A stretch of DNA of 64,000 bases from Chaetoderma sp. LZ-2023a (GCA_034401795.1 CM067372.1:14022940-14086939); one strand, 5' to 3'. Shown: positions 47,371 to 59,700, numbered from the stretch's first letter. The notes: a model not told the origin generated them from the letters alone. Made by a program: numbers and translations.

Positions 47371-48860
47371 AGTTGACGGCCTCAACAATGCCATCAGTCT
47401 GGCTGCCAAAAACAGCATCCCCAGAGGGGCCAAGAAACCGTACAAACCATACTGGATTTCCGATCTACAATCCCTTCACAGTAAACTGGAAGAAGCTAGA
47501 GTTAATGCAGCAAGGAGCCCTGGTGAAGAAAACAACACAGCCCTTAACCGTGCTAAAGCAAAATTTACCAAAGCAAAACTGCAAGCTACTAGGAAAAGCT
47601 GGCACGAGAAAACAGAAGGCCTCAATATGGACAAAGATGGTAAGAAACTGTGGAAGCTGACTCGCCAGTTAAATGATGGAAAAGCACCAACATCACAGAT
47701 TAGTCTTGAAAGTAACGGTACAACACATACTGGAAAACATGCAGCTAATATGATACTAGATTATTTACTGTTGTAGAACTAGCCATAAGACCCAAGTGGA
47801 GAAAGCAAGTGAGGGCAGAGTTTAAACATTTCCTGGAGAACAGACTGTACAGATGGCTGAATGAACATCCCATTCTCAGAATCAGAACTAGAAGCAGCAC
47901 TCAAGACACTGAAGAAGAAGAAATCACATGGCCCAGATAACATTACAAATGAAATGCTGCTGCACCTGGGCACTGACACCAAGCGGATGCTACTGGATGT
48001 ATACAACATAAGTTGACGCACAGGTGATGTACCACAGATCTGGAAAGACGCCATAGTATGCCCAATACTGAAGAAAGGAAAGAACAAGACTAAGCCTGAT
48101 AGTTACCATCCCATCAGCTTATTAAGCCGTGTGGGAAAGCGTATGGAAAGAATGGCGAACTCCCGACTGATGTGGTACCATGAAGAGAACATCATTGCCA
48201 AAGAACAGGCAGGCTTTCGCAGATGCAGGTCGACAGAAGATTAGGTTGCCTATATCGCCAAAGGACATTGAGGATGCTCTTCAGGAGAAAAAACATGTGT
48301 TAGCAGTCTGGGTAAATCTTAAAAATGCCTACGACAACATGTGGAAGGACGGACTGCTTTTGAAGTTAAAAAGATACATCAGCAATAGCATGCTCAAGTG
48401 GACACAACATTTACTCCATAACAGAACAGCACAAGTACACACCGATGGCTTCAAAAGTAAGAAAAAAATTTAAAATGGTGTTCCCCAAGGTGGAGTACTA
48501 TCACCAACACTTTTCCTCCTCTTCATAAATGATATGATTAAGATTCTTCCAAGAAATGTCAATGCTGCCCTGTATGTAGATGATCTGGTCTTCTGGTGTA
48601 AAGAGGAATACACTGGCAAAGCACAAGTCAGAATCCAAGAGGCTCTTGACAAACTTGAGGCATGGACAACAGAATGGGCGGTAGAAGTGAATAAGAACAA
48701 GCCGGTCCACTCAAAGTTTATCCTATCTACCAAAGCAAAGGCAGCCAATCTGACCTTTAAATGAGAATCTCTCCCAGAAGAAATACCAACATACCTGGGA
48801 GTCACTTTAGACAAGAAAGTAACATGGAGAAATCAAAATAAACAATGTTGCATCAAACGC
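47371..48860 (+). pseudogene. LINE reverse transcriptase, broken
   Basis: Pre-RT segment SLAAKNSIPRGAKKPYKPYW, then RT motifs: KPDSYHPISLLS, KEQAGFRRCRSTED, NGVPQGGVLSPTLFLLFIND and ALYVDDLVFW. The YVDD catalytic box is at 48573-48584. The reading crosses at least four frame changes or stops: after 47760, near 48242, TAA at about 48472, and TGA near 48764. The RT would copy the LINE RNA from the nicked target. Confidence 0.85.
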
Positions 48861-50240
48861 CCGACAACCATTAGCTCTCATGAAAAAGTTAGCTGGTACG
48901 AACTGGGGAGCAGATGAGACAACCCTGAAGAAAGTCTACACAGGCAGTGTTCGCCCTGTTCCGGAATATGGTGCATCAGCCTGGTCAACTGCAGCCAAGT
49001 CCAATCTCAGCAAGCTCTCCAAAATACAAAATCAAGCTATTCGTATCATCACAGGTGCTATGCGATCGACACCAATTGCTGAAATGGAAAAAGGTCACAG
49101 GTTTCCAACCTCTTAGGACAGACGAAATGTCAAAGTGATTATACAAGCCGAGACGTTTAAACGACTTGGTGACCACCCAATGTATGAGAGAATGTAGAAC
49201 AATAAAAAAGAAGACTCAAACGTCAAAGTCTCACAAGCCTTTCTAGAGACCTAACAAAGAGATTGCCCTCTATCCAGAATATTTAACCCTCACCACTCTG
49301 TACTCATAACCCAATGCCACCACAACCGACTCAACAAAGCTATCATCAGACTCCATATATGGCATTTCTAACAAGAGCTCACACTCCAGTATGGAACTAA
49401 GAACCCCAATCACTGGAAGTCTTAAATGAAAAGTATCAACAAAATCAATGGGTACATGCCTTCACTGATGGATCAGCAACAGAATCAGTTACAAATGGTC
49501 GTGGAGGTATTTTCATCAACTATCCATGTGGCAGTCACGCATAAATTGCCATCGCAACAGTCCATATCCGCTCCAACTACAAAGCAGAATGTAAAGCACT
49601 TAAAAAGGCCGCTGATGTATTAACAACAGACGAACGATCACAGGGTGCAGATAGTCTTCCTCACTGATGCACTCTCTGTATTACAAGCTCTCAACTCCCA
49701 AAGCTTGGAATTAACTGATTTGACTAACAAGTTACAGCAATTGCCACTCAATGCCGGAACTGTTATCCTCCAATGGATCCCATCTAATTGTAATATCTCA
49801 GGAAATGAGAGCCGATGTTCTAGCAAAAGCAGGGTCAACTAAAGAACAGCACCATGGTCGCTGAACACTCAGCGGTCAAGACGGTGATCAATCAAGCATT
49901 AAAGGTAAAAGGAGAAATGAGAATCCAGAACATGAATCAGCAGCCATCAATAATCAGCCGTCCAGAAGAGAACAAGTGATAATCTTTCATCTCCGGTCAG
50001 GTCACTGCAGGCTGCGTGCTCACATGTACAACAAACTGAAGATAGGCACATCTGCAATGTGCCCCTGTGGCACTAGTCAAGAAACAGTTACACACATCTT
50101 ACAGGATTGGCCACGTTTCAATCAGCAGCGGCACAGCTACTGGCCATCAACAACGTCCCTCAATGACAAGCTGTACGGGGATACAGACAACCTGGCTATC
50201 ACAGCCAGCTTCATCCAGATGTGCAACATTCAAATGTAGT
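48861..50240 (+). pseudogene. LINE C-terminal region with RNase H, broken
   Basis: 48880-49116 continues the thumb/connection (VYTGSVRPVPEYGASAWST). RNase H starts near 49453 with VHAFTDGSAT and continues with YKAECKALKKAADV and VFLTDALSVLQALNS, whose acidic residues fit the D-E-D set. Then IPSNCNISGNE, and a Cys/His tail AMCPCGTSQETVTHILQDW near 50058. Frame changes occur between these segments. Confidence 0.78.
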
Positions 50241-50259
50241 CAAATATGAATGCAAGAAG

Positions 50260-51297
50260 TAGGGCTGCGCGATATACCGATACCATATTTAAAACCGATA
50301 TCCTGCACTGACGGTTTCATAACCGATTATACAAAATAAATATCGAAAAACATATTTTCGGTATCAGGATTGTTAAAAATAAAAGATACTAACGCGCATG
50401 AAAAGCGTAATGAATAATGTCCATACATTCCAGTAAGCTACGTTCGGGGCAACTAATAATTGAACGTGGCCACAATTGCGCATATTGTGTAACTCCATGT
50501 AACTCGCTGTGCGCCGAGAGAAATCAAGCAGCGAATTAATTAAATAAATATCCACCCGTCTTTTCTCTGGTAGTCTCAGATAAATTTGCAATATAAAACA
50601 CAATACTTAGGCTGGAATTTGTCATTGAAATTTGTATCGGAGAAAACGTTTCTAAACAACGGCATCCATTTTATTTATGTCACCGGCTAATTAACATAAT
50701 GCAAAGTCGTTCCAAAACTAAATCGCCCGAATGCAAAAAAATCTCGCCAATAAATATAATGCTGAATACATTTTGCTGATTAGGATATAATTTTAAATAG
50801 AATTATTACTCAAACAGTTTTTAAAACATTATCTTCTATACACAATATCATATTAACTTATGAAATTCGCGTTCGCAATATTACAGTTAATATTTTCTTC
50901 AAGGCATGATTACGTCCTCGGGTCGAATTGGAAACGAAAGAAGAAAGGGAGATAATTACATCATAATTAATTACAGTCACGTGATTTACGTCTTTTCGCA
51001 ACCTGTTTTGCTGATTTTTGATTAATTTTGACAAAATAAACGATGTTTATTTAACTGTGCGTAATAAGGTCTAATTAATAATTTCACTCCCGCGATGATG
51101 GATATTATAAGGTATATTAAGCTTTAAAGGCGTAAATCGTTACGAATGTATCAGGGCGTGAAAATACGTTTTGTTTTCGTGCTATTTTTATCATTTAAAT
51201 GTTTTGTTTCATGTCCATAAAACCGATATTCGGTTAAAACCGATATGAAAAGTCATATCGAAACCGATATGGCTGCAAGCTAAACCGCGCAGCCCTA
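50260..51297. mobile_element. 1.04-kb non-autonomous hAT element in the LINE 3' end
   Basis: Ends TAGGGCTGCGCGAT and CGCGCAGCCCTA. A perfect 8-bp target duplication GCAAGAAG lies at 50252-50259 and 51298-51305. Subterminal AACCGATAT/ATATCGG repeats are typical of hAT ends. There is no transposase. An internal stretch (GTCACGTGATTTACGTCTTT, AATTTTGACAAAATAAACGA at about 50980-51050) matches the interior of the 1.56-kb elements in the satellite (CACGTGATTTGCATTTTTTC, AATTTTGATGTAATAAACGA). The two are therefore related families. Confidence 0.9.
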
Positions 51298-52218
51298 GCA
51301 AGAAGCCACTATTGACCAATGGGAAAAGTACCATTGATCAATGGGGCAGCCATCCCTGACACCAATTGTCAAATGATTAAAGGACAATTCCGGAATGATA
51401 GTGTGCTTTATTTGAAAGATTATTACATTTTAAATGTCATTATGCCAGAATAATAGCCTGATAGACATGATAGAATAAACGAAATCATGGATTTCTTTTT
51501 TCACGAGAGTAGTTATACTTACCTCCCTAACACTATATTTCCTAAATATCGACCGTCACTCAATAACCCCAGATTAAAAAAGAAAGGTGCCCTTACTGGG
51601 CAGGTAGACAGTCTGTCGGATGGCGGCCCCGATCTCGCGCATGCGCAGACTGACACTGCCTCAGCTGGACTATTGGCCGAAACATGCTACTTAAAAGCCT
51701 GATGACAGAGCCTCTGTGGGACGGAGCGGCCGGGTCCGTGTTAGGGAGGTAAGTATAACTACTCTCTCATGAAAAAAGAAACCCGTGATTTCATTTATTT
51801 CACTTCACGAGATATACTTACCTCCCTAACACTCTTGATATTGCCAGAATTCTTAAGTGAATTCGGCGCGAGGGAGGCGAGGTCAAAAGACCAGCTCATC
51901 CTTTGCGCATGAAGCACTAACATCTGAAATTGTGTGACACACACAATCAGGCAATGATTTGAACATTGGATAAGACAACCGATGGTCAGAGTAATGACAA
52001 AGGCCGTACTGACCTTATGCATTAAGCTGTATCCATCCAGTCCACTTCAGTGGAAGAAAAATTATACACAATTATGCGGTTGTTTCAACAATTAAAATGT
52101 GCTGTCTGAAGACACCAAGTGCAACTTATCTACAATATATACTCCTGATCATCTTTTGAATATCGATAAGGCAAGAGGATTAGTGGTGCCACGGAGGTAA
52201 TGGTCGGTAAAACTTGAC

Positions 52219-53150
52219 TCACAGTGCCACTGAGCTACCGATAATGTAATTCACCGGCACCCCGTTAAACAGGGTGGTGGACATCACTATGCTACGGACA
52301 CTGTGAGCCTTGACTAAGTGAACTTGTTTACCAGTGGCGGATTTGTGGCAAAATTTAATACATTCCACAATCCACCTAGATATAGCGTCTTTTGATGCCC
52401 TGCCATGGGGTTCAATATAAGACAACCATAACGAGGATGAATCCGTCCGCCATTCCTGTGTACGTTGTTTGTACCTGTTCAATGCGCGGACTGGACACCA
52501 TGCTTTTGAATTAGGATCAAACCTAGTCAAAGCTGGTAAAATAATTGGTTGACCTGGATATTTCAGACTGATTCTTAGCCATGAAATTAATCCTAGGTAG
52601 AAGCCTAAGGCCTTCCCCTGTAACCACATAACGGTCTGCCTCGGCGGATAAAGCATGAATTTCACTTCTCCGTCTTGCAGAGGTCACAACAATTAAAAAT
52701 AGTTTTAAGTGACAACATTTTCATAGAAATGGCACTTAGTGGTTCAAAGGGTTTGTCAGCTAGAACTTGAAGCACTAGAGATAAACTCCAAGACAGAATC
52801 GCTGGTGGATTTCTCAGTCTTAGATTACCCATGCCTTTTATTAGTTTTCAATGAACAGACTTCGTCACTTCCCCTATCAGCCAAGCAAGGGATAACTGAC
52901 ATTAAAGCCGACTTGTAGCCAGCAATAGTTAGGCTCGAGTCTATAGGCATCATACAGGTGACAGACAAAATCGGCTACTACCTGAATAGATGCATCCATT
53001 GGATTAACATCTCTTGTTTGAGCACCATTCTGCAAATCTATTGATTTTATAGTTATATGCTCTGGAGATTGACCCCCTTCGGGCTTTTGCCATAAACATG
53101 GCTACATGCTCAGAAAAGCCCTCCTTAACTTTAGATTCCTTGACAACATC
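52219..53150 (-). pseudogene. Tyrosine recombinase of DIRS-like element A, broken
   Basis: The N-terminal part (VDVVKESKVKEGFSEH, RAYNYKINRFAEWCS) ends at a stop near 53004. The central part, 52680-53000, is frame-shifted. The C-terminal 148 codons (52219-52665) include AHSVRSIVMSTTLFNGVPV with the His-x-x-Arg pair, then stop before the catalytic Tyr. These enzymes integrate circular DIRS DNA by site-specific recombination. Confidence 0.8.
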
Positions 53151-53545
53151 CACGCAGTCAATTGGAACATTGACGGGTTGTTGTGAAGGGACTTGCCCTG
53201 GAAAATATTTTTGTCCATTAGAGGCAGAGGAACTGGATTGCAGATCAGAAGGTACAACAGATCCGTAAACCATGATCGGCGTGGCCAATTTGGAGCGATC
53301 AGAAGCACTTGGCAATCCTCCTGCCTTATTTTCTGAAGAACTTTTGGAATCAGGATTGCTGGTGGGAATGCGTATGCATATATTCCCTCCCACCTAATAG
53401 CTAGCGCATCTGTTGCGTAAGCGCTTGGATATGGAATCGGAGAGATGTATGTCATCATCTTCACATTCTTGTTCGTTGCGAACAAATCTATGTTGGGTTT
53501 CCCCCAGTGGTCGAACAGATGATCAGCCATACATTGATTTAGACA
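53102..53545 (-). pseudogene. C-terminal RNase H-linked region of DIRS-like element A
   Basis: Reads ADHLFDHWGKPNIDLFATNK and PPAILIPKVLQKIRQEDCQV, collinear with 60640-61090 of element C. The RNase H catalytic core and RT upstream of this point are absent. The reading passes directly into a gag fragment at about 53541-53546. Confidence 0.8.
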
Positions 53546-54000
53546 CCACCTCCCAGGGGGCCTTCACAAGCCATCCATTAAGCTTAATGGATGTCTCTGC
53601 CGCCGTGAACATATCAACTATATGTTCTGCTAACGGCAGAGATGACATAGCAGTAACTGCCGGCTTTCCAGCCAACCACAGATGCTGGTCCCGCTGGCTT
53701 ACCGACTGTTCCACACAGAGCTTTGGCCTAACACATACCACCCATTGGCACACATCAGACCAGTCCTCCTCTGTGGTCACCTGTGAGGGCTCAACAAGGC
53801 ATGGGCCTTCGTCATCCTCTACAGCACTCGCAGGTGTAAATGTGGCTAGAGCCGTGGATACCCCTGGAGGGTCATGGAAAACATGCAGGCCCGAGAGAGC
53901 ATAAAGCCAGGAAACGGCGCCATGGAAGCGTGTGGGGTGTCACCACACCATGGCCCGGACCAGCTACCGTCATATCATTTTCCTAACATTTTATAGGGAA
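53541..54000 (-). pseudogene. gag-like fragment of DIRS-like element A
   Basis: EEDWSDVCQWVVCVRPKLCV, then LPLAEHIVDMFTAAETSIK, closely matching the gag-like protein of element C (EEDWSDACQWLVSVRPDLPV). It is joined to the RNase H tail by a deletion that removed the rest of gag, the whole RT and the RNase H core. Confidence 0.75.
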
Positions 54001-54525
54001 ATAGCGGAGACAAACGCTCTTAGATGTTTACAAACCTTACAGGAACCTCTGGACACGAGCATAGAGAGATTAACATTTTACGGTACCAAATAATAAAATT
54101 ATCAGTTTTCTGGGTGCCTATGATGTCTATACCACGTCACGAAAGTAGGTGACACTGCATAATTAAGAGGTAATTAAGACATAATTGTACTAGAGTTCAC
54201 CTGATAAATCGGTCCTGAAGTGGCCTCAGACGTATTATGATGGTCAGACATGACAACAAACACTGTAGAACAACTTTTGATAGATAATTGAGCAAAAACG
54301 TAGCCAGTAGTAGAAAAACACAAGCATGTGGTTCAGGCCAATAGTCAAGAAAGAGGCAGTGTCAGTCTGCGCATGCGCGAGGGTGGGGCCGGCATCCGGC
54401 AGACTGTCACCTGTCTATCTGCCCAGTAAGGGCACCTTTCTTTTTACGCTTGGGTTTTTGAGTGAAGGTCGATATTTAGGAAATATCATAGAGCTAGGGA
54501 GACAAGTACATCTCTTGAAGTGAAA

Positions 54526-54964
54526 ATAGCTAAACCAATTATCACGAAAGTCAGTAAAATTGACCATTTTTCTCACATCGGGGCACTCCCATTTTATCGC
54601 GTCTAGTGATGTCAGCGCCGCACCGCCGCTAGGGATGACTTGAGGGGTGAGGCCTATATATGCGGGTACATATTTTAAGTATCTGTAAGTGATAATAGCA
54701 ATGGAATCGCTGAAGTGATTTCAACGATACCTGAACCTCAAAATAGGTGCCGACTTCGGGATTAATAGGATATGATTGATTTTAAAATTGGACACAGCAT
54801 TCAAAAATGCTGGAATATATAAATATTGGTCATCTAAGATACGATCTGATAATATTGTATCCTTTTTTTTATATAAAATTCAGCATGAGGTTTTGTCTCG
54901 CAGTTCTATCTTTGGAAATACTCCGCGCATCGGCATAAAATTGCAGTGTGGTTATAGCTGAAAG
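54526..54964. other. Spacer between DIRS-like elements A and B
   Basis: AT-rich sequence with no recognised features. The 61-codon frame here is not supported. Confidence 0.4.
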
Positions 54965-55807
54965 AACCCCCCAACAGACCCCCCTTTAGTGGGTTGGTCT
55001 GTAGTTTTATTAACCACTATAAAACATACTTATCATTCAATCACCACTTGCTAAATCAACTACTCTGAATTTAGCCACCAGAATAAGATTTTTATGCTTG
55101 CTTACAAACCCCCATATGCCTATTCCATTTCTATGTATACTCTCAACCAGGCTACTGGTACGGTACACCCCCAGCATATGACCTGATATAGACTGGCACC
55201 AATCTGTACTCACTCCTTGGTGACACCTGTCACTAAGCATGCTCGCACATGCGCATAGGAGTCCAAATAGGAAACAGATTCACTTTTCTAAATTTAAGTA
55301 CCAAATATTACAAACAGATTCTCAAATCATTCTCATGCGGGGTGGTTGAGGCCAGGTCGTAGTGATTGAACGATAAGTATATTTTATAGTGGGTAATAAA
55401 ACTACAGACCAACCCACTAAAGGGGGGTCTGTTGTGGGTTGTTATTACACCACAAAAACATCTATAGCATTCAATCACTACTTGCTAAACCCGTAGATTT
55501 GGTCAGTGCCCCACTTAAAAACCTTTGGTGGGTGGTGATTTGAGAATTGCTAAACAAGGAGAAAAAACTCATATCCCAATGTTAATAAATTAACATAATA
55601 GTGCATCCATAACAAATCACACAGTGATTATCAAACAAGGAAAATTGTCAACTCAATGAAATAAACAAAACAAGAGAATATTCTCACCATATCTGACAGA
55701 CATACAGACTAACGAAATTGGTGAGATGTGCTTGGTAAATGGTCCTGGTCTTGTTTTGCTAAAAACGTTATATTTCTAAAAAAAGGAGGCCGCTGGGCTT
55801 TGATCCT

Positions 55808-56460
55808 TTAAATAGAGGTAAAAGTCGATTCAGATTTCCAACCTGCGACTTGCATGACGTCGTCCAATGATGAGCCGGCGAAAACAGCAAAGGAGGAAGC
55901 CATACCCCGAAGATCGAGAGCCTTGACATGGGCTAAATTGATCTCACCTGGGGAGGCAATCTCATAGCATAATTTTATGGTCTCACAGATCCATCTGGCA
56001 ACTGTGGCCTTAGAAATTGGTCTAGCCACCTCCTCCGCATACGGAACCCATAAGTGCAAAGAATCAGATCTTTTAAAAATTGGTATGATGTTTATATAGT
56101 TTTAAGGCCCTGACAGGAAACCAGAATCTGTCCGATCGCGAAAAGGATAATAAAGATTTAAGAATAATAGGTTTGGCAGAATAACGGTTAGACTGGGTCT
56201 TCAATAAAAAATCCCTTCTGGGATATAAAACTAGACCGTCCCCAGAATCGATAAATCTGTCTTTTTCTGCAGAGAGCATGAATTTCGGATCTTCTCCTAA
56301 ATGAAGTGGCAGCAACAAGGAAAACAGCCATAAGAGTCAATAGTTTGAGACTGATAGATCCAATTGGCTCAAAATGGTGACCTGCCAAAACTTGAAGAAT
56401 CAAGGCCAAATTTCAGGAAGACAAAGGCTTAGCCACTGGAGGACGAATATTGCCCAATCT
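55808..56460 (-). pseudogene. Tyrosine recombinase of DIRS-like element B, broken
   Basis: Pieces in different frames align in order with the intact recombinase of element C. LVAATSFRRRSEIHALC carries the first catalytic Arg. Then RFWFPVRALKLYKHHT, and ISKATVARWICETIKLCYEI followed by VKALDLRGMASS, where the His of the H-x-x-R motif is replaced. A stop follows FTSI, where the catalytic Tyr should be. Confidence 0.75.
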
Positions 56461-57518
56461 TCTAATAAAACCATTGAGAATCCTTAATATCAGCATTCAT
56501 AAGACAAGGAAGAGAAGAAGCCAAAGAAATCTATAGCCCCTAATGGTGATAGCTGATAAATGAAATGAATTGAATAGCTATGATTAAAGAGCTAACACCT
56601 AGGAAATAGAAACTGAATCAGGCAAGAAACCATGTTTTAAACACCATTCTCCAAAGATTTAACAGTTGACCTTTGTACAAATTCGACAGATTGACTCCCT
56701 CCTGAAAGAGACAATGATTTCCTTCTCCAAACACACAGGATGAAGAATTCTTGATTGGATGAAGATGTAAGCCTCTTACTTGAGCGAGATCTGATGATAC
56801 TGGGAGAAGGCTAGCAAAATCTTACCAGAAGATCGAGAAAGGCTACCAATCAGAACCTCTTTGACCAAAAGGGTGCTGTTAGAAGAAATTCTTTAAACTG
56901 GTCCATGACTATCTTCAGAGCCATTAGAATCAGGAATATTGGAAGGAACATAAAATCAAACAATCCTGTCCTGAACTGAGACAGTGCGATCATCGCTCAA
57001 ACCTGACTGTCCGAAAAGGGAGACATGAAAGATGAGATCAGGGCAATCAGACATGTCGCAAAAAGATCTACATGGGGAAGACCCACAAGCTTGAAAATGC
57101 TTTTGGCAACCAACCTTCTAAACTGCCATTCAGAGAGTGAGAACTTGCTAGGATTGAACTACTGGTCCGCAAGAAATATCCGACTGACTGGAACATGACT
57201 GGGAACTAGACATCCCAAGAAAAGGATCTAAAATCCGCATATAAAGAAGAAAAACACCTCGTTCCTCTGTTTGAAAATGAAAGAAAACCCTGTGGCATTG
57301 ACTGATCGAGTCGAGATCTTGGTGCCTATCCCTCGATCCGACCAAAAGTGGAGAGGCTTCTTGACAAGTCACAACTCCACTAAATTGATGTGAGAAAATG
57401 AGACCAAAGACTGGCAAAATCAGGGAGTCCCAAACTGCTCCCCACCCCGCCTGTGAAAAAACCATGAAATAATCACCTGAGGGCAGGTCTTGACTAATGG
57501 AACGCCCATCAGAGGGAA

Positions 57519-57719
57519 CTAGAATGTACTGACTGCTTCTAGAAGATCAGGAACATTAGAAAGTCTTCTCATCAATGTCACCCTGGGAATGACATTCTCG
57601 ACGCTGATCATCAAGCCTAGAATCCTAAGGAAAAATCTTGCCCTGCCATAGAAAGAGGATGACAGGGTGACCACTGTCAACAAGATTGCCTCTACCCTTG
57701 TCTCTGAATGAAAAAACAC
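57519..57719 (-). pseudogene. RT/connection fragment of DIRS-like element B
   Basis: LRILGLMISVENVIPRVTLM corresponds to LRMLGLMVSLEPVIPQAALR of element C. The flanking sequence is frame-shifted. The YxDD box could not be read with confidence upstream. Confidence 0.65.
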
Positions 57720-58430
57720 TACCCTGAAAACACCTCGAGGGAGATGTCTAGATGGGAGAAACTTGAGAAGGAACTAGGCTCGACTTATTGAAAAATAAAA
57801 TTCAACCTAGGCTGCAAGGCGAACTGCAAATATTTGGAATAAATGGTAAAAGAATTGAGAAAGACCTAGCTTTTATTAACCGAACGTCTATAAAGACTGA
57901 AGAAGAATAAAATGATGGCGCAAGACACCTGTCACGGTTGAGACCAGACGTGTGAAAAGAAAGGAGCCAAGGTCAGATCGAAGGGCATGGCTCAAACTGC
58001 CATACCCTATCCTTGAAAGCAAAACTCATATACCTTCGGAAGGAAAGGTAAAAAAAGGCACATGAAATAGGCATCCTAACGATCGATAGCAAAGGATCAC
58101 ATGCCTGAAAAATAGACTTGCGATAGGTGAGGACTCCATCCTGAATCTAGGAGATAAACAAAGAAGAGATAACTTCTTCAGGAAAATAAAAGGACGCCAG
58201 CCTTATAAGAATTGAAAACTATGAAGATCATTTAACAGAAGCCTGGGTCTACTTTCCAAGGTAGAGCCTCTTCTATAAACTCCTTGACAATCATAGAAAA
58301 CCAACAACTCCTCTAATGCTAATAGCTTCTGATTGGATGGAACAGAAGACCATTTGGGAGAAGAAACTGCAGAGAAGGGGCCTAGATCCAAGAACATCTG
58401 GCCCTTTTGATAAGGGCTGCCCTTAAAGAA

Positions 58431-58787
58431 GGGGCAAACTTACTATATGCTAAAGAGGACTGTTCATAGAAACACATAGTTTACATATGCCATGATGCTC
58501 CAACCATAAAATCCTGCGCTATATCCTTATTCTTAGCCATCACTAAGGGAAATTTAATTTTGATGACGTCATCGCGATTCTATGAATTGAATGCATGATA
58601 TGGCCTGATAAGTGAACTATGGCATTACTTTGACTGACTTGGAGACTGGCATAACCATAGAAAATTATCCTCATTTTGAAAAGTATTTCACAAAACGCAG
58701 AAACTTTACAAAACTCAAGATAAGTGCACACACATTACACATTGAGGAAGATAGGTACAAAACACCACTAATACCAGCGCATTAAAC
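58431..58787. other. Spacer between DIRS-like elements B and C
   Basis: No gene or repeat recognised. Confidence 0.4.
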
Positions 58788-59172
58788 GAAATCTAGGATT
58801 TCTTTTTTCACGAGAGAGTTGATACTTACCTCCCTAATACTTTTGATATTGCTAAATATTGGCTTTCACTCAATAAAACACTCAGATTAAAAACAGTTAG
58901 GTGCCCCTACTGGGCAGGTAGTCAGAGGTAGTCCGGCGGATGCCAGCCCCACCACCGCGCATGTGCCAACTACTACTTCCTCTGACTAATTTATTGGCTA
59001 ACACATGCAACTGCCAAGAGCCTGAAGACCGAGCCTCTGTGGGGTGGAGAGGCCGGGTCCGTATCTAGGGAGGTAAGTATCAACTCTCTCGTGAAAAAAG
59101 AAATCCTAGATTTCGTTTATTTCACATCAAGAGTATACTTACCTCCCTAATACTTTTGATATTGCCAGAATT
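58788..59172. repeat. DIRS-like terminal/internal complementary repeat set of element C
   Basis: The forward copy 58788-58840, reverse copy 59061-59114 and forward copy 59119-59172 share TACTTACCTCCCTA. The segment between the first two includes the inverted-terminal-repeat words of element A. In DIRS elements, complementary end sequences next to the recombinase gene template repair of the termini. The match to that model is inference. Confidence 0.7.
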
Positions 59173-59700
59173 CGAAAGTGAATCTGGCGGGAGGGAGGCG
59201 AGGTCAAAAGACCAGCTCTTCCCTATACGCTTTCACGCGTTTAAGGCACTTATGACGTCTGAAATGTGTGAGAACACATTCAGGATTTGACAAACCATCG
59301 GATAACACAACCGATGCATGAGAGATGACCGAATGTCATATGCGCTCCCCCCCCCCCCCCCTCCTGGGAGGAAGACTAGATGACCTCAATGTCCTATACG
59401 CTCTCCACGTACTAGTGCCAAGTACTATAGGACTGAGACGAAAAGACTCCATTTTCGTATACTCTCTATGATGAACCACCTCCCACATAAACCATCACCA
59501 TATTAATAATAATGGGTAACGTGACAATACAAGTAACAATGAACAACACATGAACAAGACTGACCTTGTTGAACTTGGAAGCTGTCATCATGATCCCAGT
59601 AGAGAAGCCTGATGCAGTCCCGACAAGTGGTTGTTACCATCGCTAAATTGCGAAGTATATAAGCAATGCGGAAGCACTCCTCACAAAATTAAAAAAACGA
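59173..59700. other. 3' untranslated part of element C, with C-tract
   Basis: Contains CCAGAATTCG...GGGAGGGAGGCGAGGTCAAAAG, shared with 51850-51890 of element A, and a C16-18 run at about 59346-59361. No coding signal. Confidence 0.6.

Larger units (their letters stand above)
45187..51350 (+). mobile_element. Decayed non-LTR retrotransposon with RNase H, interrupted twice
   Basis: Plus-strand LINE with the order endonuclease, RT, RNase H, Cys/His tail. This domain order points to the I/Nimb/Ingi-type group; the clade is inference. It is broken by a 160-bp-period repeat block (about 46190-47370) and by a hAT element (50260-51297). Multiple stops and frameshifts make it non-autonomous now. The 5' border is placed at about 45187, where sequence typical of a GC-richer 5'UTR begins. 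The 3' end is near 51350 and has no clear poly(A). Confidence 0.75.
51481..54525 (-). mobile_element. DIRS-like retrotransposon A, internally deleted
   Basis: Minus-strand order gag fragment, RNase H tail, tyrosine recombinase; the RT is missing. Inverted terminal repeats of ~190 bp: left 51497-51690 (TCGACCGTCACTCAATAA, AGGTGCCCTTACTGGGCAGG) is the complement of right 54326-54523. The left end has a direct/inverted/direct set of one end word: 51481-51533 forward, 51738-51792 reversed, 51798-51840 forward, all with TATACTTACCTCCCTAACAC. Inverted repeats plus an internal complementary copy and no target duplication are DIRS features. Confidence 0.82.
54965..58430 (-). mobile_element. DIRS-like retrotransposon B, old relic of a second family
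   Basis: The left end shows the same direct/inverted/direct layout with a different sequence: 54973-55043 forward (CCTTTAGTGGGTTGGTCTGT), 55360-55433 reversed, 55438-55490 forward (ATAGCATTCAATCACTACTT). Coding remnants on the minus strand, in order: possible RT start 58203-58397, RT connection 57519-57719 (LRILGLMISVENVIPRVTLM), decayed RNase H 57148-57465, and recombinase 55808-56409. No right terminal repeat was found, so the 5' end is truncated or too diverged. Confidence 0.7.

Noticed and set aside
50373-50603. 76-codon minus frame inside the 1.04-kb hAT element as a transposase remnant
   Set aside because: No hAT dimerisation (hATC) or BED-finger motif can be seen. It is best taken as chance.
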